The notes under the pieces: generated by a model
What the model saw: the letters and a program-made list of their open reading frames with translations, nothing else
What the model was told of the DNA's origin: nothing
Databases searched by the model: none
Made by a program: the position numbers and the translations under genes
Assembly (NCBI GenBank): GCA_018897535.1
Contig: JAHIKO010000001.1
Location: 1-11,304 of the forward strand
Length of the DNA stretch: 11,304 nucleotides
From: Candidatus Dependentiae bacterium
GTDB lineage: Bacteria; Babelota; Babeliae; Babelales; UASB340
Direction: 5' to 3'
Part shown: in pieces, positions 1 through 6,570 of the stretch
How the letters are laid out: every line of letters starts with the position of its first letter
Numbering within the stretch: position 1 is the first letter of the stretch

Positions 1-813
1 TGCTGAAACAAGATAATAACTACCGGATTCTTCATCGGCCATTTGACCACGTTTTACTTTTCCTCTGACAATCATTTTGTCAGCTGGCAAATCGCCATCA
101 AAATCATCAACTATCTCGCGCTCACTTCTTGCAGTTTTTTCAACTATCTTAAAATCAAGTTTTGCCGTTTGAGTTATAACAGCTTTTACACGATCCGGAT
201 CATCAACACCCGGAAGTTGTACGACTATTTGTCTATCGCCATGCTGTTGAACAACAATTCCTTCAACGCCAAAACCGCTCAATCTGTTATTCAAAACATT
301 AACAGCCTGCTCAACAGAACCCATGCGAATACGTTGCTCTTCAGCCGAAGTTAATGTACAAACTACATTTGTATCTTTTACAGATGTTTTTAGAATAAAA
401 TCATCTTTTTTAATTAACGAAGCGCAACTTTTTGCATCATTTTCATCATTGAAAGATAAAACCAAATTTGAATCAACTACTTCTCTTTTTATCGGCCAAA
501 CTTTTAAATCTCCGGTTTTAAATATTTGATCTAAATTTTTATTTTCTAATTTTAATTTTGCATCAACCGCTTTTTCAACTTCTACACCCAAAACCAAATA
601 AGTTCCACCTTGAAGATCTATTCCTAATTTTAAATGCGGCATCGATATGGATTTATAAATTTTTTCTACAAAAGAAAATTTTTTGCCATTTTCAGTTTCC
701 ATTTTTTCAACTTTTTTCATATCAATGGAAAATAAAAAATAGCATCCAACAACTGTTATCAAAATCCAAAACATTAATTTTGATAAAAAAAATCTAGCAA
801 CTTTTGAAGTCAT
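1..813 (-). CDS. secD: Protein translocase subunit SecD, 5' part (cut by window edge)
   Basis: This is the first 271 residues of SecD, the inner-membrane Sec accessory subunit that with SecF uses the proton motive force to help preproteins leave SecYEG. An N-terminal transmembrane helix lies at about residues 14-30. The hallmark LGIDLQGG of the periplasmic P1 region is at 63-70. A second conserved block, containing NNRLSGFGVE and then DRQIVVQLPGV, is at about 175-203 and matches the family pattern of a Val/Leu-rich strand ending in LPGV. The frame is open to the left edge, so the later transmembrane bundle is missing and a secF gene downstream cannot be checked. The start is the ATG at 813-811, with a strong AAGGAG Shine-Dalgarno sequence six bases upstream. 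It lies 121 bp downstream of tRNA-Leu on the same strand. The family call is secure. Confidence 0.95.
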   Translation of the reverse strand, partial: MTSKVARFFLSKLMFWILITVVGCYFLFSIDMKKVEKMETENGKKFSFVEKIYKSISMPHLKLGIDLQGGTYLVLGVEVEKAVDAKLKLENKNLDQIFKTGDLKVWPIKREVVDSNLVLSFNDENDAKSCASLIKKDDFILKTSVKDTNVVCTLTSAEEQRIRMGSVEQAVNVLNNRLSGFGVEGIVVQQHGDRQIVVQLPGVDDPDRVKAVITQTAKLDFKIVEKTARSEREIVDDFDGDLPADKMIVRGKVKRGQMADEESGSYYLVSA

Positions 814-871
814 CAAACTCTCCTTGCAATAATATCTAAAAACATAAATTTATTCCAAATTTTAATGTCCT

Positions 872-887
872 ACCGGTCACAACCGGT
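872..887. repeat. Small inverted repeat ACCGGT-N4-ACCGGT
   Basis: Two copies of the self-complementary hexamer ACCGGT are separated by four bases (CACA), so the stretch can be read as a direct repeat or as a 6-bp hairpin. It is GC-rich in an AT-rich spacer between tRNA-Leu and secD. No T-run follows on either strand, so it is not a standard terminator. It could be a protein-binding site in the secD leader, but nothing here shows that. Confidence 0.5.
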
Positions 888-893
888 TAAAGC

Positions 894-911
894 AAAAGAC
901 TGGCCTGCCAG
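894..911 (-). terminator. Possible terminator after tRNA-Leu
   Basis: Read on the minus strand, a compact CTGG/CCAG hairpin (extendable to five pairs with a two-base loop) is followed directly by TCTTTT. This is the expected place for a terminator of the tRNA transcript. The stem is short, and it shares bases with the longer hairpin at 908-937, so the two cannot form together. Confidence 0.35.
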
Positions 912-937
912 CCATAGCTCGTCAGAGCGACGGCTGG
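908..937. repeat. GC-rich palindromic hairpin element abutting the tRNA 3' end
   Basis: A 30-base imperfect palindrome has an outer stem CCAGCC/GGCTGG, a 3x3 internal loop, an inner stem GCTC/GAGC and a GTCA loop. Its outer stem includes the encoded CCA of tRNA-Leu (935-937). The architecture resembles short interspersed palindromic (REP-like) repeats of bacterial genomes, but only one copy lies in this window, so repetition is not shown. It could also be a tRNA 3'-processing or termination structure. Confidence 0.5.
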
Positions 938-1021
938 TGCCGAGAAGGAGACTCGAACTCCTACGGGATTACTCCCGCTGCCCCCTTAAAGCAGTGCGTC
1001 TACCAGTTTCGCCATCTCGGC
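935..1021 (-). tRNA. tRNA-Leu, anticodon AAG, CCA encoded
   Basis: This is a complete class II tRNA folded by eye. The acceptor stem GCCGAGA/TCTCGGC is perfect (7 bp), with discriminator A and an encoded CCA at 937-935. The D stem is GCG/CGC and the loop contains GGTAGA. The anticodon stem is CTGCT/GGCAG with loop TTAAGGG, giving anticodon AAG (codon CUU) with U33 and G37. The long variable arm is CGGGA/TCCCG with a GTAA loop, and the T arm is AGGAG/CTCCT with loop TTCGAGT. The long variable arm, A73 discriminator and G37 fit a leucine tRNA of the CUN box. Total length is 87 nt with CCA. The A at position 34 is unusual, because GAG is the normal bacterial choice for CUU/CUC. The gene lies between a secreted-protein gene and secD, all on the minus strand. 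Confidence 0.95.
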
Positions 1022-1030
1022 AGTCAATTC

Positions 1031-1059
1031 ATATTAAAGAACATCACTAAGACATGCAA
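1031..1059 (-). promoter_or_regulatory. Possible promoter for tRNA-Leu
   Basis: On the minus strand, TTGCAT (1059-1054), a 17-bp spacer and TAATAT (1036-1031) end nine bases before the mature tRNA 5' end. The hexamers match the sigma-70 consensus only moderately (3/6 and 4/6), but the spacing and position fit. In DNA this AT-rich, chance matches are common. Confidence 0.35.
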
Positions 1060-1088
1060 AATTTACCAGATAATTAAGCTATTGGCAA
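1058..1088 (-). terminator. Weak terminator candidate after the 454-aa secreted protein
   Basis: On the minus strand TTGCCA pairs with TGGTAA (one G-T pair), and the stem can be extended by ATA/TAT across a one-base bulge. Four T residues follow one base later. It sits five bases beyond the TAA stop of the preceding gene. The stem is weak and the T-run short. Confidence 0.3.
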
Positions 1089-1092
1089 TCGT

Positions 1093-2457
1093 TTAATTGT
1101 CACTTTTTTTTAATTCTTCGGCTCGACCTTTAATGTCTTTAGCCATATTTTTAAAGAATAGCTCTAAATTAATATAAAAATCTTTTATATAACTTTTTGC
1201 ATTTTCATAAAGACCTAAAATTTTATTTTGATTTTTTGTTTCATTTACAATTTCAGATTCTACTTTTGACCCAACAGGTTCAACAGATTTAGCTTCAAGC
1301 CCTTGCATTGATTGTACATTACTATCATCACCAAATTCAGTCTCATCTTTTTTTACTTTTCCAAAACTTTCAACAACTGTTGCTATAAGATTTTCAGCGC
1401 TCGCAATAAGCTGATTAAAAGAATTTAAGCTTTCTTTTTTAAATTTTGAAAAAATATTTTGAACGTCGTTTAACTTTTTTTGTAAATCTTTTTTCAATTC
1501 CTCAACTTTTTGCTCATCCAAATTTTCAAAATTTAATTTTTTTGCGTTTATTCCAATTTTAACAGCTCTCTCATATTCTTTATCAATAATTACCAATACT
1601 TCTAAAATCTTGTCTTCCAAAATATCTATATTATCCAAACTATTTTTTATACTATCTAAACCGTTAACACTTTCGGTTTTCACTTGCTCACCAATTACAT
1701 TTAATCTATTTTTTCCCTGAATAACACCCTGCTCAAAATTAAAATCTATTAATAAACCATCTAAAAATTTATCTATTTTTTCATGATAAATTTCTCGAGC
1801 CGAATCTCTTTGTATTTTAAAGTCTTGAATAATCGCATCTATTTTCGATAAAACAGATCTAAGCTCTTGAATATATATTGCCACGTCTTTTATAGATTTT
1901 TCATTATCAAATAAAGCATTTATAGATTCCTGCAACTCAATTTTTTTCAGGCTGTCATTTGATATTTTTTCAGTTGTTTTTGATTCTTCTTTGGCTACTT
2001 CCTGATGTATTTCAATATCACTTTCTTGTTTTACATTTTCAGGTTCATTAGATATTGGAGTAGTTTTTACTTCACTAACATTTTCAGATGTATTCTCTTG
2101 TTGTCTTGATTCAGATATATCTCCTGCTCTGTCAACTATAGCTGCAGGTTGTGTAGTAGATTGATCATCACTTACAGGTCCGCTTTGTGATTTTTCAATT
2201 TCGCCAACTTTAGATAATTTTTCAGATTCTTGCGCCAATTCATTACTTTTATCAAATTGTTCAGGTTGTTTTACATCTTTTTGTGCTTGATTAATTTTTG
2301 ACAAATCTTCTAATGATGAATCATTTTCAAAAGTTGAAGTGGCTTGCGTTTCAGTTGTATTACCTGCAGGCATAGTGTTATCTTGACTAAATATTAAATT
2401 AAAATTACAAAAACTAACAAAAAGAATTAAATAAATAGAATTTTGGTAAGTTTTCAT
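1093..2457 (-). CDS. Secreted coiled-coil protein of unknown function (454 aa)
   Basis: I do not recognise this family. The first ~25 residues form a Sec-type signal peptide (a long hydrophobic stretch at about 8-24 ending in FSQ), so the product is probably exported. Residues ~27-160 are a low-complexity linker rich in Glu, Gln, Ser, Asn and Thr. Residues ~170-375 are strongly helical with heptad-like Lys/Glu/Leu spacing, suggesting coiled coil. A second acidic linker (~380-405) precedes a C-terminal helix containing SYIKD (422-426). I chose the ATG at 2457-2455 because GGGAG lies 10 bases upstream. The in-frame TTG three codons earlier would be only one base from that site. It follows the next secreted gene by 24 bp, so the two are probably co-transcribed. 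The ungapped C-terminal similarity to that neighbour suggests distant paralogy. An envelope, surface or host-interaction role is only a guess. Confidence 0.85.
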   Translation of the reverse strand: MKTYQNSIYLILFVSFCNFNLIFSQDNTMPAGNTTETQATSTFENDSSLEDLSKINQAQKDVKQPEQFDKSNELAQESEKLSKVGEIEKSQSGPVSDDQSTTQPAAIVDRAGDISESRQQENTSENVSEVKTTPISNEPENVKQESDIEIHQEVAKEESKTTEKISNDSLKKIELQESINALFDNEKSIKDVAIYIQELRSVLSKIDAIIQDFKIQRDSAREIYHEKIDKFLDGLLIDFNFEQGVIQGKNRLNVIGEQVKTESVNGLDSIKNSLDNIDILEDKILEVLVIIDKEYERAVKIGINAKKLNFENLDEQKVEELKKDLQKKLNDVQNIFSKFKKESLNSFNQLIASAENLIATVVESFGKVKKDETEFGDDSNVQSMQGLEAKSVEPVGSKVESEIVNETKNQNKILGLYENAKSYIKDFYINLELFFKNMAKDIKGRAEELKKSDN

Positions 2458-2481
2458 TTTTCGCAATCTCCCTTTTATAAA

Positions 2482-3549
2482 TTAATTTGAAAGAAAATTA
2501 TAAATTTTTGCAAATATATCTACAATATAAGAATAGAATTTTTGATACCAAGATCTATTTTGTTCAAGTTTTTTTAATGCTGCAAATTCAGCCAATCGCT
2601 TAGCTTCATCTTCTTGAATTTTTTTTATATCTTTTAATCTTTCAGTTCGATCTTTTACAATCAAGCCGTCTTTTTCCAATGCAGCAATAGATTCTGAAAC
2701 AATATTCATTTGCGTTTTAATTAATTCAATAAAATTATTAAAATCTTGCCACAATGTTTGAGTTACATATTTTTTGATAGCATTAACTTTTTCTAATGAG
2801 TCACCTTTGAGTTGATAATAAATTGTTCTAGCTTTTTTATCATCAATTATATTCCAAATCTCTTCGACCATTTGAGCAGATTTTGCAGATTCTTCAAGCG
2901 CCATTTTTTCTAGATCGTCAAGTTTTTTTAATCTGTCTTTTATTGACCTATCAAGATCATATATTGATTTAATATCCAAACGAAGTTGTTCCGATTTCGT
3001 TTTTAAATCTTTGGTTATTTTTAACAAATCATCAATTTCTATTTCACCCTCAGTTGTAACACCGCTTTTGATTTGTTCTTTATAATATTTTTTTCTATTA
3101 CTTAAATATTTTTTAATTCCGGCAAATAATGCTGCACTGCTTGCTTGATTGAAACCTTCTTTTTTATAAAATTCATCAAGCTCTTTATCTATTTTATTAA
3201 ATTGTTCATTGTACTGACCGGGCATTGATTGAATTTCTGAAACAATATTTTGAATTTCATCATTTACAGCATATGAAGACTTTAGCCATTCTCTTTTTTT
3301 TAACCAATTTCCCTGAGTGCCAATTTTTTCTTCAGAAAAATTAACATTATCTATACCATTAATTTTAGTTTCTTTTTGTGGTTCTTCCAATTTTTCAACC
3401 GGTTCAACAATATTTTCATTTACTTCAGGAGTATTTACATCTTGCAAATTGGCATTTTCAAATTGTTGTTCAATAACATCTGCCTCTTGAGCATTTAAAA
3501 AAAATAGGAATAAAGCAGACAAACCTAATAACTTCATACAAATATTCAT
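2482..3549 (-). CDS. Secreted coiled-coil protein of unknown function (355 aa)
   Basis: I recognise no family. The N-terminus is a signal peptide: short Lys-containing head, hydrophobic core at about 7-19, and likely cleavage after LNA. A short acidic Asn/Glu-rich segment follows (to ~70). The remainder is helical and highly charged, with coiled-coil-like stretches at ~185-225 (KSEQLRLDIK, then RLKKLDDLEK) and ~290-330. The last 22 residues (334-355) carry WYQKFYSYIVDIF, which aligns without gaps to the C-terminal helix of the next gene (7 of 22 identical: Y, SYI, D, F, N). The start is the ATG at 3549, about eight bases after an AAGGG. An in-frame ATG four codons later is a possible alternative and would leave a shorter signal peptide. 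It is followed after 24 bp by the 454-aa secreted gene, so they form a likely two-gene unit behind the promoter at about 3590-3613. Confidence 0.85.
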   Translation of the reverse strand: MNICMKLLGLSALFLFFLNAQEADVIEQQFENANLQDVNTPEVNENIVEPVEKLEEPQKETKINGIDNVNFSEEKIGTQGNWLKKREWLKSSYAVNDEIQNIVSEIQSMPGQYNEQFNKIDKELDEFYKKEGFNQASSAALFAGIKKYLSNRKKYYKEQIKSGVTTEGEIEIDDLLKITKDLKTKSEQLRLDIKSIYDLDRSIKDRLKKLDDLEKMALEESAKSAQMVEEIWNIIDDKKARTIYYQLKGDSLEKVNAIKKYVTQTLWQDFNNFIELIKTQMNIVSESIAALEKDGLIVKDRTERLKDIKKIQEDEAKRLAEFAALKKLEQNRSWYQKFYSYIVDIFAKIYNFLSN

Positions 3550-3589
3550 ATTAAGAGCCCTTTTTTTTAAAAATTACAACTCTATCTTA

Positions 3590-3613
3590 ATTATATCTTT
3601 TATGAATATTATA
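3590..3613 (-). promoter_or_regulatory. Promoter candidate for the secreted-protein pair (two TATAAT boxes)
   Basis: On the minus strand two perfect TATAAT hexamers lie at 3613-3608 and 3595-3590. The first overlaps the TAA stop of the split-barrel gene. It has a TTGAAG 15 bp upstream, a short spacer. The second has no good -35 but would give a leader of about 35 nt to the ATG at 3549. At least one is likely to be a true -10 box. Confidence 0.45.
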
Positions 3614-4070
3614 GGGTTTTGGCTAGATCTTCAAGTTCTTTAAATAGACTCTTTATTAATTCATCTGCTTCTGTTGAAGTAAAGCTCCACAAAACGCCTT
3701 GATCCACTCTTGTCAAAATGGAGCGATCGGATTTGATATCAATAGTATCAATTCTAACAACATTCATTAATGGATGAACCATTGAAGGAGCTCTGACTAC
3801 GCCGGCACGGCCCAAAACACTGTATGCAACATTTCCTTCACCAAGAAAACATAACATAATCTTTTTTTGCCAAACCATATTGCGATAACCGGTATGTTCT
3901 TTATGAATTGTAAGCAATAAACTTTCATCGCCTTTAGGATAAATACACTGTACCGGAGTTGTATTTGGAACGCCCTTTTCTGAGAAAGTTGCTAAAATTG
4001 CAACAGTTTTTTTTCTTTTTAAAAGATTAACTAAATCTTCCGGTAATTTTACACCAACGTGCTTAGCCAT
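3609..4070 (-). CDS. Pyridoxamine 5'-phosphate oxidase-like FMN-binding split-barrel protein
   Basis: This 153-residue protein looks like a small member of the PNPOx-like split beta-barrel superfamily, whose members typically bind FMN, F420 or haem as dimers. The supporting part is the N-terminal pattern: a short helix (PEDLVNLLKRKK), then strand VAILATFS, a turn EKGVPNTTPVQ and a further strand (residues ~22-45). This is the usual first hairpin of the fold, with the residues expected near the flavin phosphate. A second block (HTGYRNMVWQKKIMLCF, ~57-73) fits the dimer/cofactor helix and strand. It is too short and lacks the C-terminal region of true PdxH (about 200 residues or more), so it should not be called vitamin B6 oxidase. 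The start ATG is preceded by GAGGTG. It lies 71 bp downstream of hemW on the same strand. Cofactor and substrate are unknown. Confidence 0.75.
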   Translation of the reverse strand: MAKHVGVKLPEDLVNLLKRKKTVAILATFSEKGVPNTTPVQCIYPKGDESLLLTIHKEHTGYRNMVWQKKIMLCFLGEGNVAYSVLGRAGVVRAPSMVHPLMNVVRIDTIDIKSDRSILTRVDQGVLWSFTSTEADELIKSLFKELEDLAKTL

Positions 4071-4141
4071 AACACCTCTAAATTTTAAAACAAAAATTCC
4101 ATGTAAAAATATTTACAAAATAAATATTAAAATTTTAAAAA

Positions 4142-5266
4142 TTATATTAACTTCAAAACAACTTCATTCTCGAGTAGTAAACCTTTTTGAGTAAGAGAAA
4201 CCTTACCCCCGATTTGAAGAATTAAACCTTGTTTTTTTAATTCTTCTATACTATTTAAAAACTTAATTTTATCAGCACTCTTTAAAAAGTATAACATACT
4301 ATGCAAGTCCCCCCCGTTTTTCTTGCGCAAATCGAGCATCAACTTCTCTATAAACACTTGCCTGTCGGTCAATATCTCTTTTTGAGCGCAATTAAGCGGG
4401 TTTAAATTTATATTTAAAAATTTATTCAAATTCGTTTCATTTATATACCGTGCAGTTCCATCAAAAGAACTAGCTCCCAATCCAAGTCCTAAATATGGCT
4501 TTCTATCCCAATAAGCCATATTATGAATAGATTCAAAGCCAACTTTGGAAAAATTTGATATTTCATATTGCATAAAATCATTTTTTTCCAGAAATTCTAC
4601 AGTTTTAATGTAATGGGAGATTATTGTATCATCTTTTTGCAAAGAAATCTCATTTCTTTTAACTAAATCATATAGTTTTGTTTTATTATATAAAGTCAAA
4701 ATATAAACCGATATATGTTTTACCGGCCAAGAAACAACTGTTTTCAAGCTATTTTGCCAAATTTCATCAGTAACATCAGGTAGTCCCAAAATTAAATCTA
4801 CTGAAATATTATCAAAATATTTTTCAGCTAAATTTATTGCACCAATAGCATCAGCTGTCGTTTGTCGGCGTCCAATTTTTGCCAAAATTTCGTCGCTTAA
4901 AATTTGAATCCCCATACTCAATCTGTTTATTCCAAAGCTTTTCCAAGCCTCAAGTTTATCTTTGGTAATATCTGCAGGATTAGCTTCAATTGTAATTTCT
5001 TTGACATCACTTAAATCAAAATTTTTATTTAAATTTTCAAAAAGTTCTTTTAATAAATCAAGCGGATATATCGATGGCGTACCGCCACCAATATAGATAG
5101 TTTTAATTTTTGATTTGTTATCTTTAAAATATTTTAGCTGTGAACATAAAACATCATGATATTCTTTATCTTGATTTGTTTTATTACAAAAAGATAAAAA
5201 ATCACAGTAGTAACATTTGCTATTGCAAAATGGCCAATGAATATAGATATGTTCAAAATTATTCAA
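4142..5266 (-). CDS. hemW: Radical SAM heme chaperone HemW (formerly HemN-like)
   Basis: HemW is a radical SAM protein that binds haem and transfers it to target proteins. It is often misannotated as oxygen-independent coproporphyrinogen III oxidase. The iron-sulfur motif is CNSKCYYCDF, with cysteines 14, 18 and 21. It lacks the fourth cysteine (CxxxCxxCxC) characteristic of genuine HemN, which favours HemW. The SAM-binding GGGTPS is at 60-65, VDLILGLPDVT is at about 155-165, and HNMAYWDRKPYLGLGLGASSF at about 246-266 matches the family's HNxxYW...YLGLGxGAxSF block. Length (374 aa) is normal. The start must be TTG at 5266-5264: an in-frame TAG lies four codons upstream, no ATG intervenes, and the radical SAM strand begins at residue 7. 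An AGGGG lies six bases upstream. It follows serS by 64 bp, probably in one transcript. Haem synthesis genes are not in the window. Confidence 0.92.
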   Translation of the reverse strand: MNNFEHIYIHWPFCNSKCYYCDFLSFCNKTNQDKEYHDVLCSQLKYFKDNKSKIKTIYIGGGTPSIYPLDLLKELFENLNKNFDLSDVKEITIEANPADITKDKLEAWKSFGINRLSMGIQILSDEILAKIGRRQTTADAIGAINLAEKYFDNISVDLILGLPDVTDEIWQNSLKTVVSWPVKHISVYILTLYNKTKLYDLVKRNEISLQKDDTIISHYIKTVEFLEKNDFMQYEISNFSKVGFESIHNMAYWDRKPYLGLGLGASSFDGTARYINETNLNKFLNINLNPLNCAQKEILTDRQVFIEKLMLDLRKKNGGDLHSMLYFLKSADKIKFLNSIEELKKQGLILQIGGKVSLTQKGLLLENEVVLKLI

Positions 5267-5272
5267 AATATG

Positions 5273-5277
5273 CCCCT
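5273..5277 (-). promoter_or_regulatory. Shine-Dalgarno sequence fixing the hemW TTG start
   Basis: AGGGG on the minus strand, six bases before the TTG start codon of hemW. Together with the in-frame TAG that overlaps its left end, it leaves TTG as the only reasonable start. Confidence 0.7.
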
Positions 5278-5330
5278 AAATACCACCCAAATTTTAATCC
5301 AAATTTTAGAACTAAAACTATTTTACAGGA

Positions 5331-6569
5331 TTACCACAAGTTATCCATCGCATCCTGCAAAACTTTTGGAAATTTAATCGAACCATCTTCTTGTTGATAA
5401 GTTTCAATAATTGCAACCATAAGCCTTGGTATGGCCAAAGCTGAAGAATTTAAAGTGTGAACAAGTTCAGGTTTGGAATCCGCATTTTTTCTAAATCTTA
5501 TCTGAGCTCGTCGGGATTGAAAATCGGTACAGTTACTGCAAGAAGAAACTTCATAATATTGATTTTGGCCCGGAAGCCAAACTTCTATGTCATAAGTTTT
5601 TGAAGATGCAAAAGAGCAATCTTGGGCTGCCAGCAAACTAACTCTGTAATGTAATCCGAGAGATTGCAAAATTTTTTCGGCTGTTTTTATCATACGAACT
5701 AATTCTTCATTTGAATCTTCCGGTTTACATATCGAATAAATTTCAACTTTTTCAAATTGATGAATTCTAATTAACCCTCTTTCAGTTGAACCATATCCAC
5801 CGGCTTCACGTCTGAAGCAACTTGTCCAAGCAACATATCGCTTTGGTAAATCACTTACATTCAATATTTGGTTGGCGTGAACATTTGTTAAACTTACCTC
5901 TGCTGTAGGGATCAAGCAAAGATCGTCCTGCATTTTATAAAAGTCACCCTCAAATTTTGGTAAATTGCTTGAATTTACAAGTGCTTGTTCTTTTACCAAG
6001 TATGGAGGAATAACCGGTTCAAAACCATGGGCATAGTTATTTTTAAGCATTAAATTCGTTAATGCATAAATCATTTTTACTGAATCTTTTTTATAAAAAA
6101 TAAAATTTGATCCGGACATTGCAGTTGCTGCATCAAAATCAAACCAATCTAATTTTTCATTAAGTTCAACGTGATTTTTAGGTTTAAAATCAAATATTTT
6201 TTTTGATCCAAATTCCCAAGCCGTTTGATTGGATTCTTTATTTCCAGCCGGAATATCTTCTTGAGGTATATTTGGACAAGAAAGTGCCAATTTTTTGAAC
6301 TCTTTTTCAATATCAATAAGATCAACTTCTTTTTGCTTTAACTTACTGCCAATTTCTATAGATTTTTCACGAATCTCTTGAGTTACACCTTGCTTACCTT
6401 TGGCAGCGAGTTCATTTTTTTCTTTACGTAAATTTTCAATTTCAGCATTTACCAAACGAACAGATTTATCAAGCTCAATCAATTTTTCTATATCAAATTT
6501 AGGTTCTTTTTTTAAAATTAAGCTTTTTATTTTTTCAGTATTTGTTCTTAATAAATTTAAATCTATCAT
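5331..6569 (-). CDS. serS: Serine--tRNA ligase
   Basis: Seryl-tRNA synthetase (class II) charges tRNA-Ser, and also tRNA-Sec where present. The N-terminal ~110 residues form the long antiparallel coiled-coil arm that grips the long variable arm of tRNA-Ser (MIDLNLLRTN start, then Lys/Glu-rich helices). The catalytic core has PTAEVSLTN (~220-228), motif 2 CFRREAGGYG followed by GLIRIHQFEKVE (~250-275), EVSSCSNCTDFQSRRAQIRFR near 345, and motif 3 LNSSALAIPR (~371-380) with its arginine. In motif 3 the usual NGSG/A is NSSA. Length (412 aa) is normal. I chose the ATG at 6569-6567: it gives the canonical N-terminus and has GGAG six bases upstream. A longer frame beginning with TTG only adds five residues overlapping the previous gene. 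The start is one base after that gene's stop, implying translational coupling. Confidence 0.97.
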   Translation of the reverse strand: MIDLNLLRTNTEKIKSLILKKEPKFDIEKLIELDKSVRLVNAEIENLRKEKNELAAKGKQGVTQEIREKSIEIGSKLKQKEVDLIDIEKEFKKLALSCPNIPQEDIPAGNKESNQTAWEFGSKKIFDFKPKNHVELNEKLDWFDFDAATAMSGSNFIFYKKDSVKMIYALTNLMLKNNYAHGFEPVIPPYLVKEQALVNSSNLPKFEGDFYKMQDDLCLIPTAEVSLTNVHANQILNVSDLPKRYVAWTSCFRREAGGYGSTERGLIRIHQFEKVEIYSICKPEDSNEELVRMIKTAEKILQSLGLHYRVSLLAAQDCSFASSKTYDIEVWLPGQNQYYEVSSCSNCTDFQSRRAQIRFRKNADSKPELVHTLNSSALAIPRLMVAIIETYQQEDGSIKFPKVLQDAMDNLW

Positions 6570-6570
6570 T

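Noticed and set aside
43..797. Three plus-strand open frames at the left end (43-354, 323-529, 558-797)
   Set aside because: They lie antisense to the continuous secD frame on the minus strand, which shows clear family motifs. Their own translations are Phe/Ser-rich and look like reverse-complement shadows.
865..1050. Plus-strand 61-codon frame
   Set aside because: It runs across the antisense of the tRNA-Leu gene and the GC-rich hairpins and has no ribosome-binding site or protein-like composition.
2458..2466. TTG start giving three extra residues to the 454-aa secreted protein
   Set aside because: The GGGAG site would be only one base from that TTG. The ATG nine bases later has a workable 10-base spacing and a typical signal peptide start.
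3609..4070. Calling the split-barrel protein PdxH (pyridoxine 5'-phosphate oxidase)
   Set aside because: It is only 153 residues and lacks the C-terminal PNPOx region, so only the superfamily can be supported.
4102..4117. TGTAAA/TTTACA hairpin between hemW and the split-barrel gene
   Set aside because: Six AT-rich pairs with no following T-run. Expected by chance at this base composition.
4142..5266. Calling the radical SAM protein HemN (coproporphyrinogen dehydrogenase)
   Set aside because: The fourth cysteine of the HemN CxxxCxxCxC motif is absent (CDF instead), and length and later motifs match HemW.
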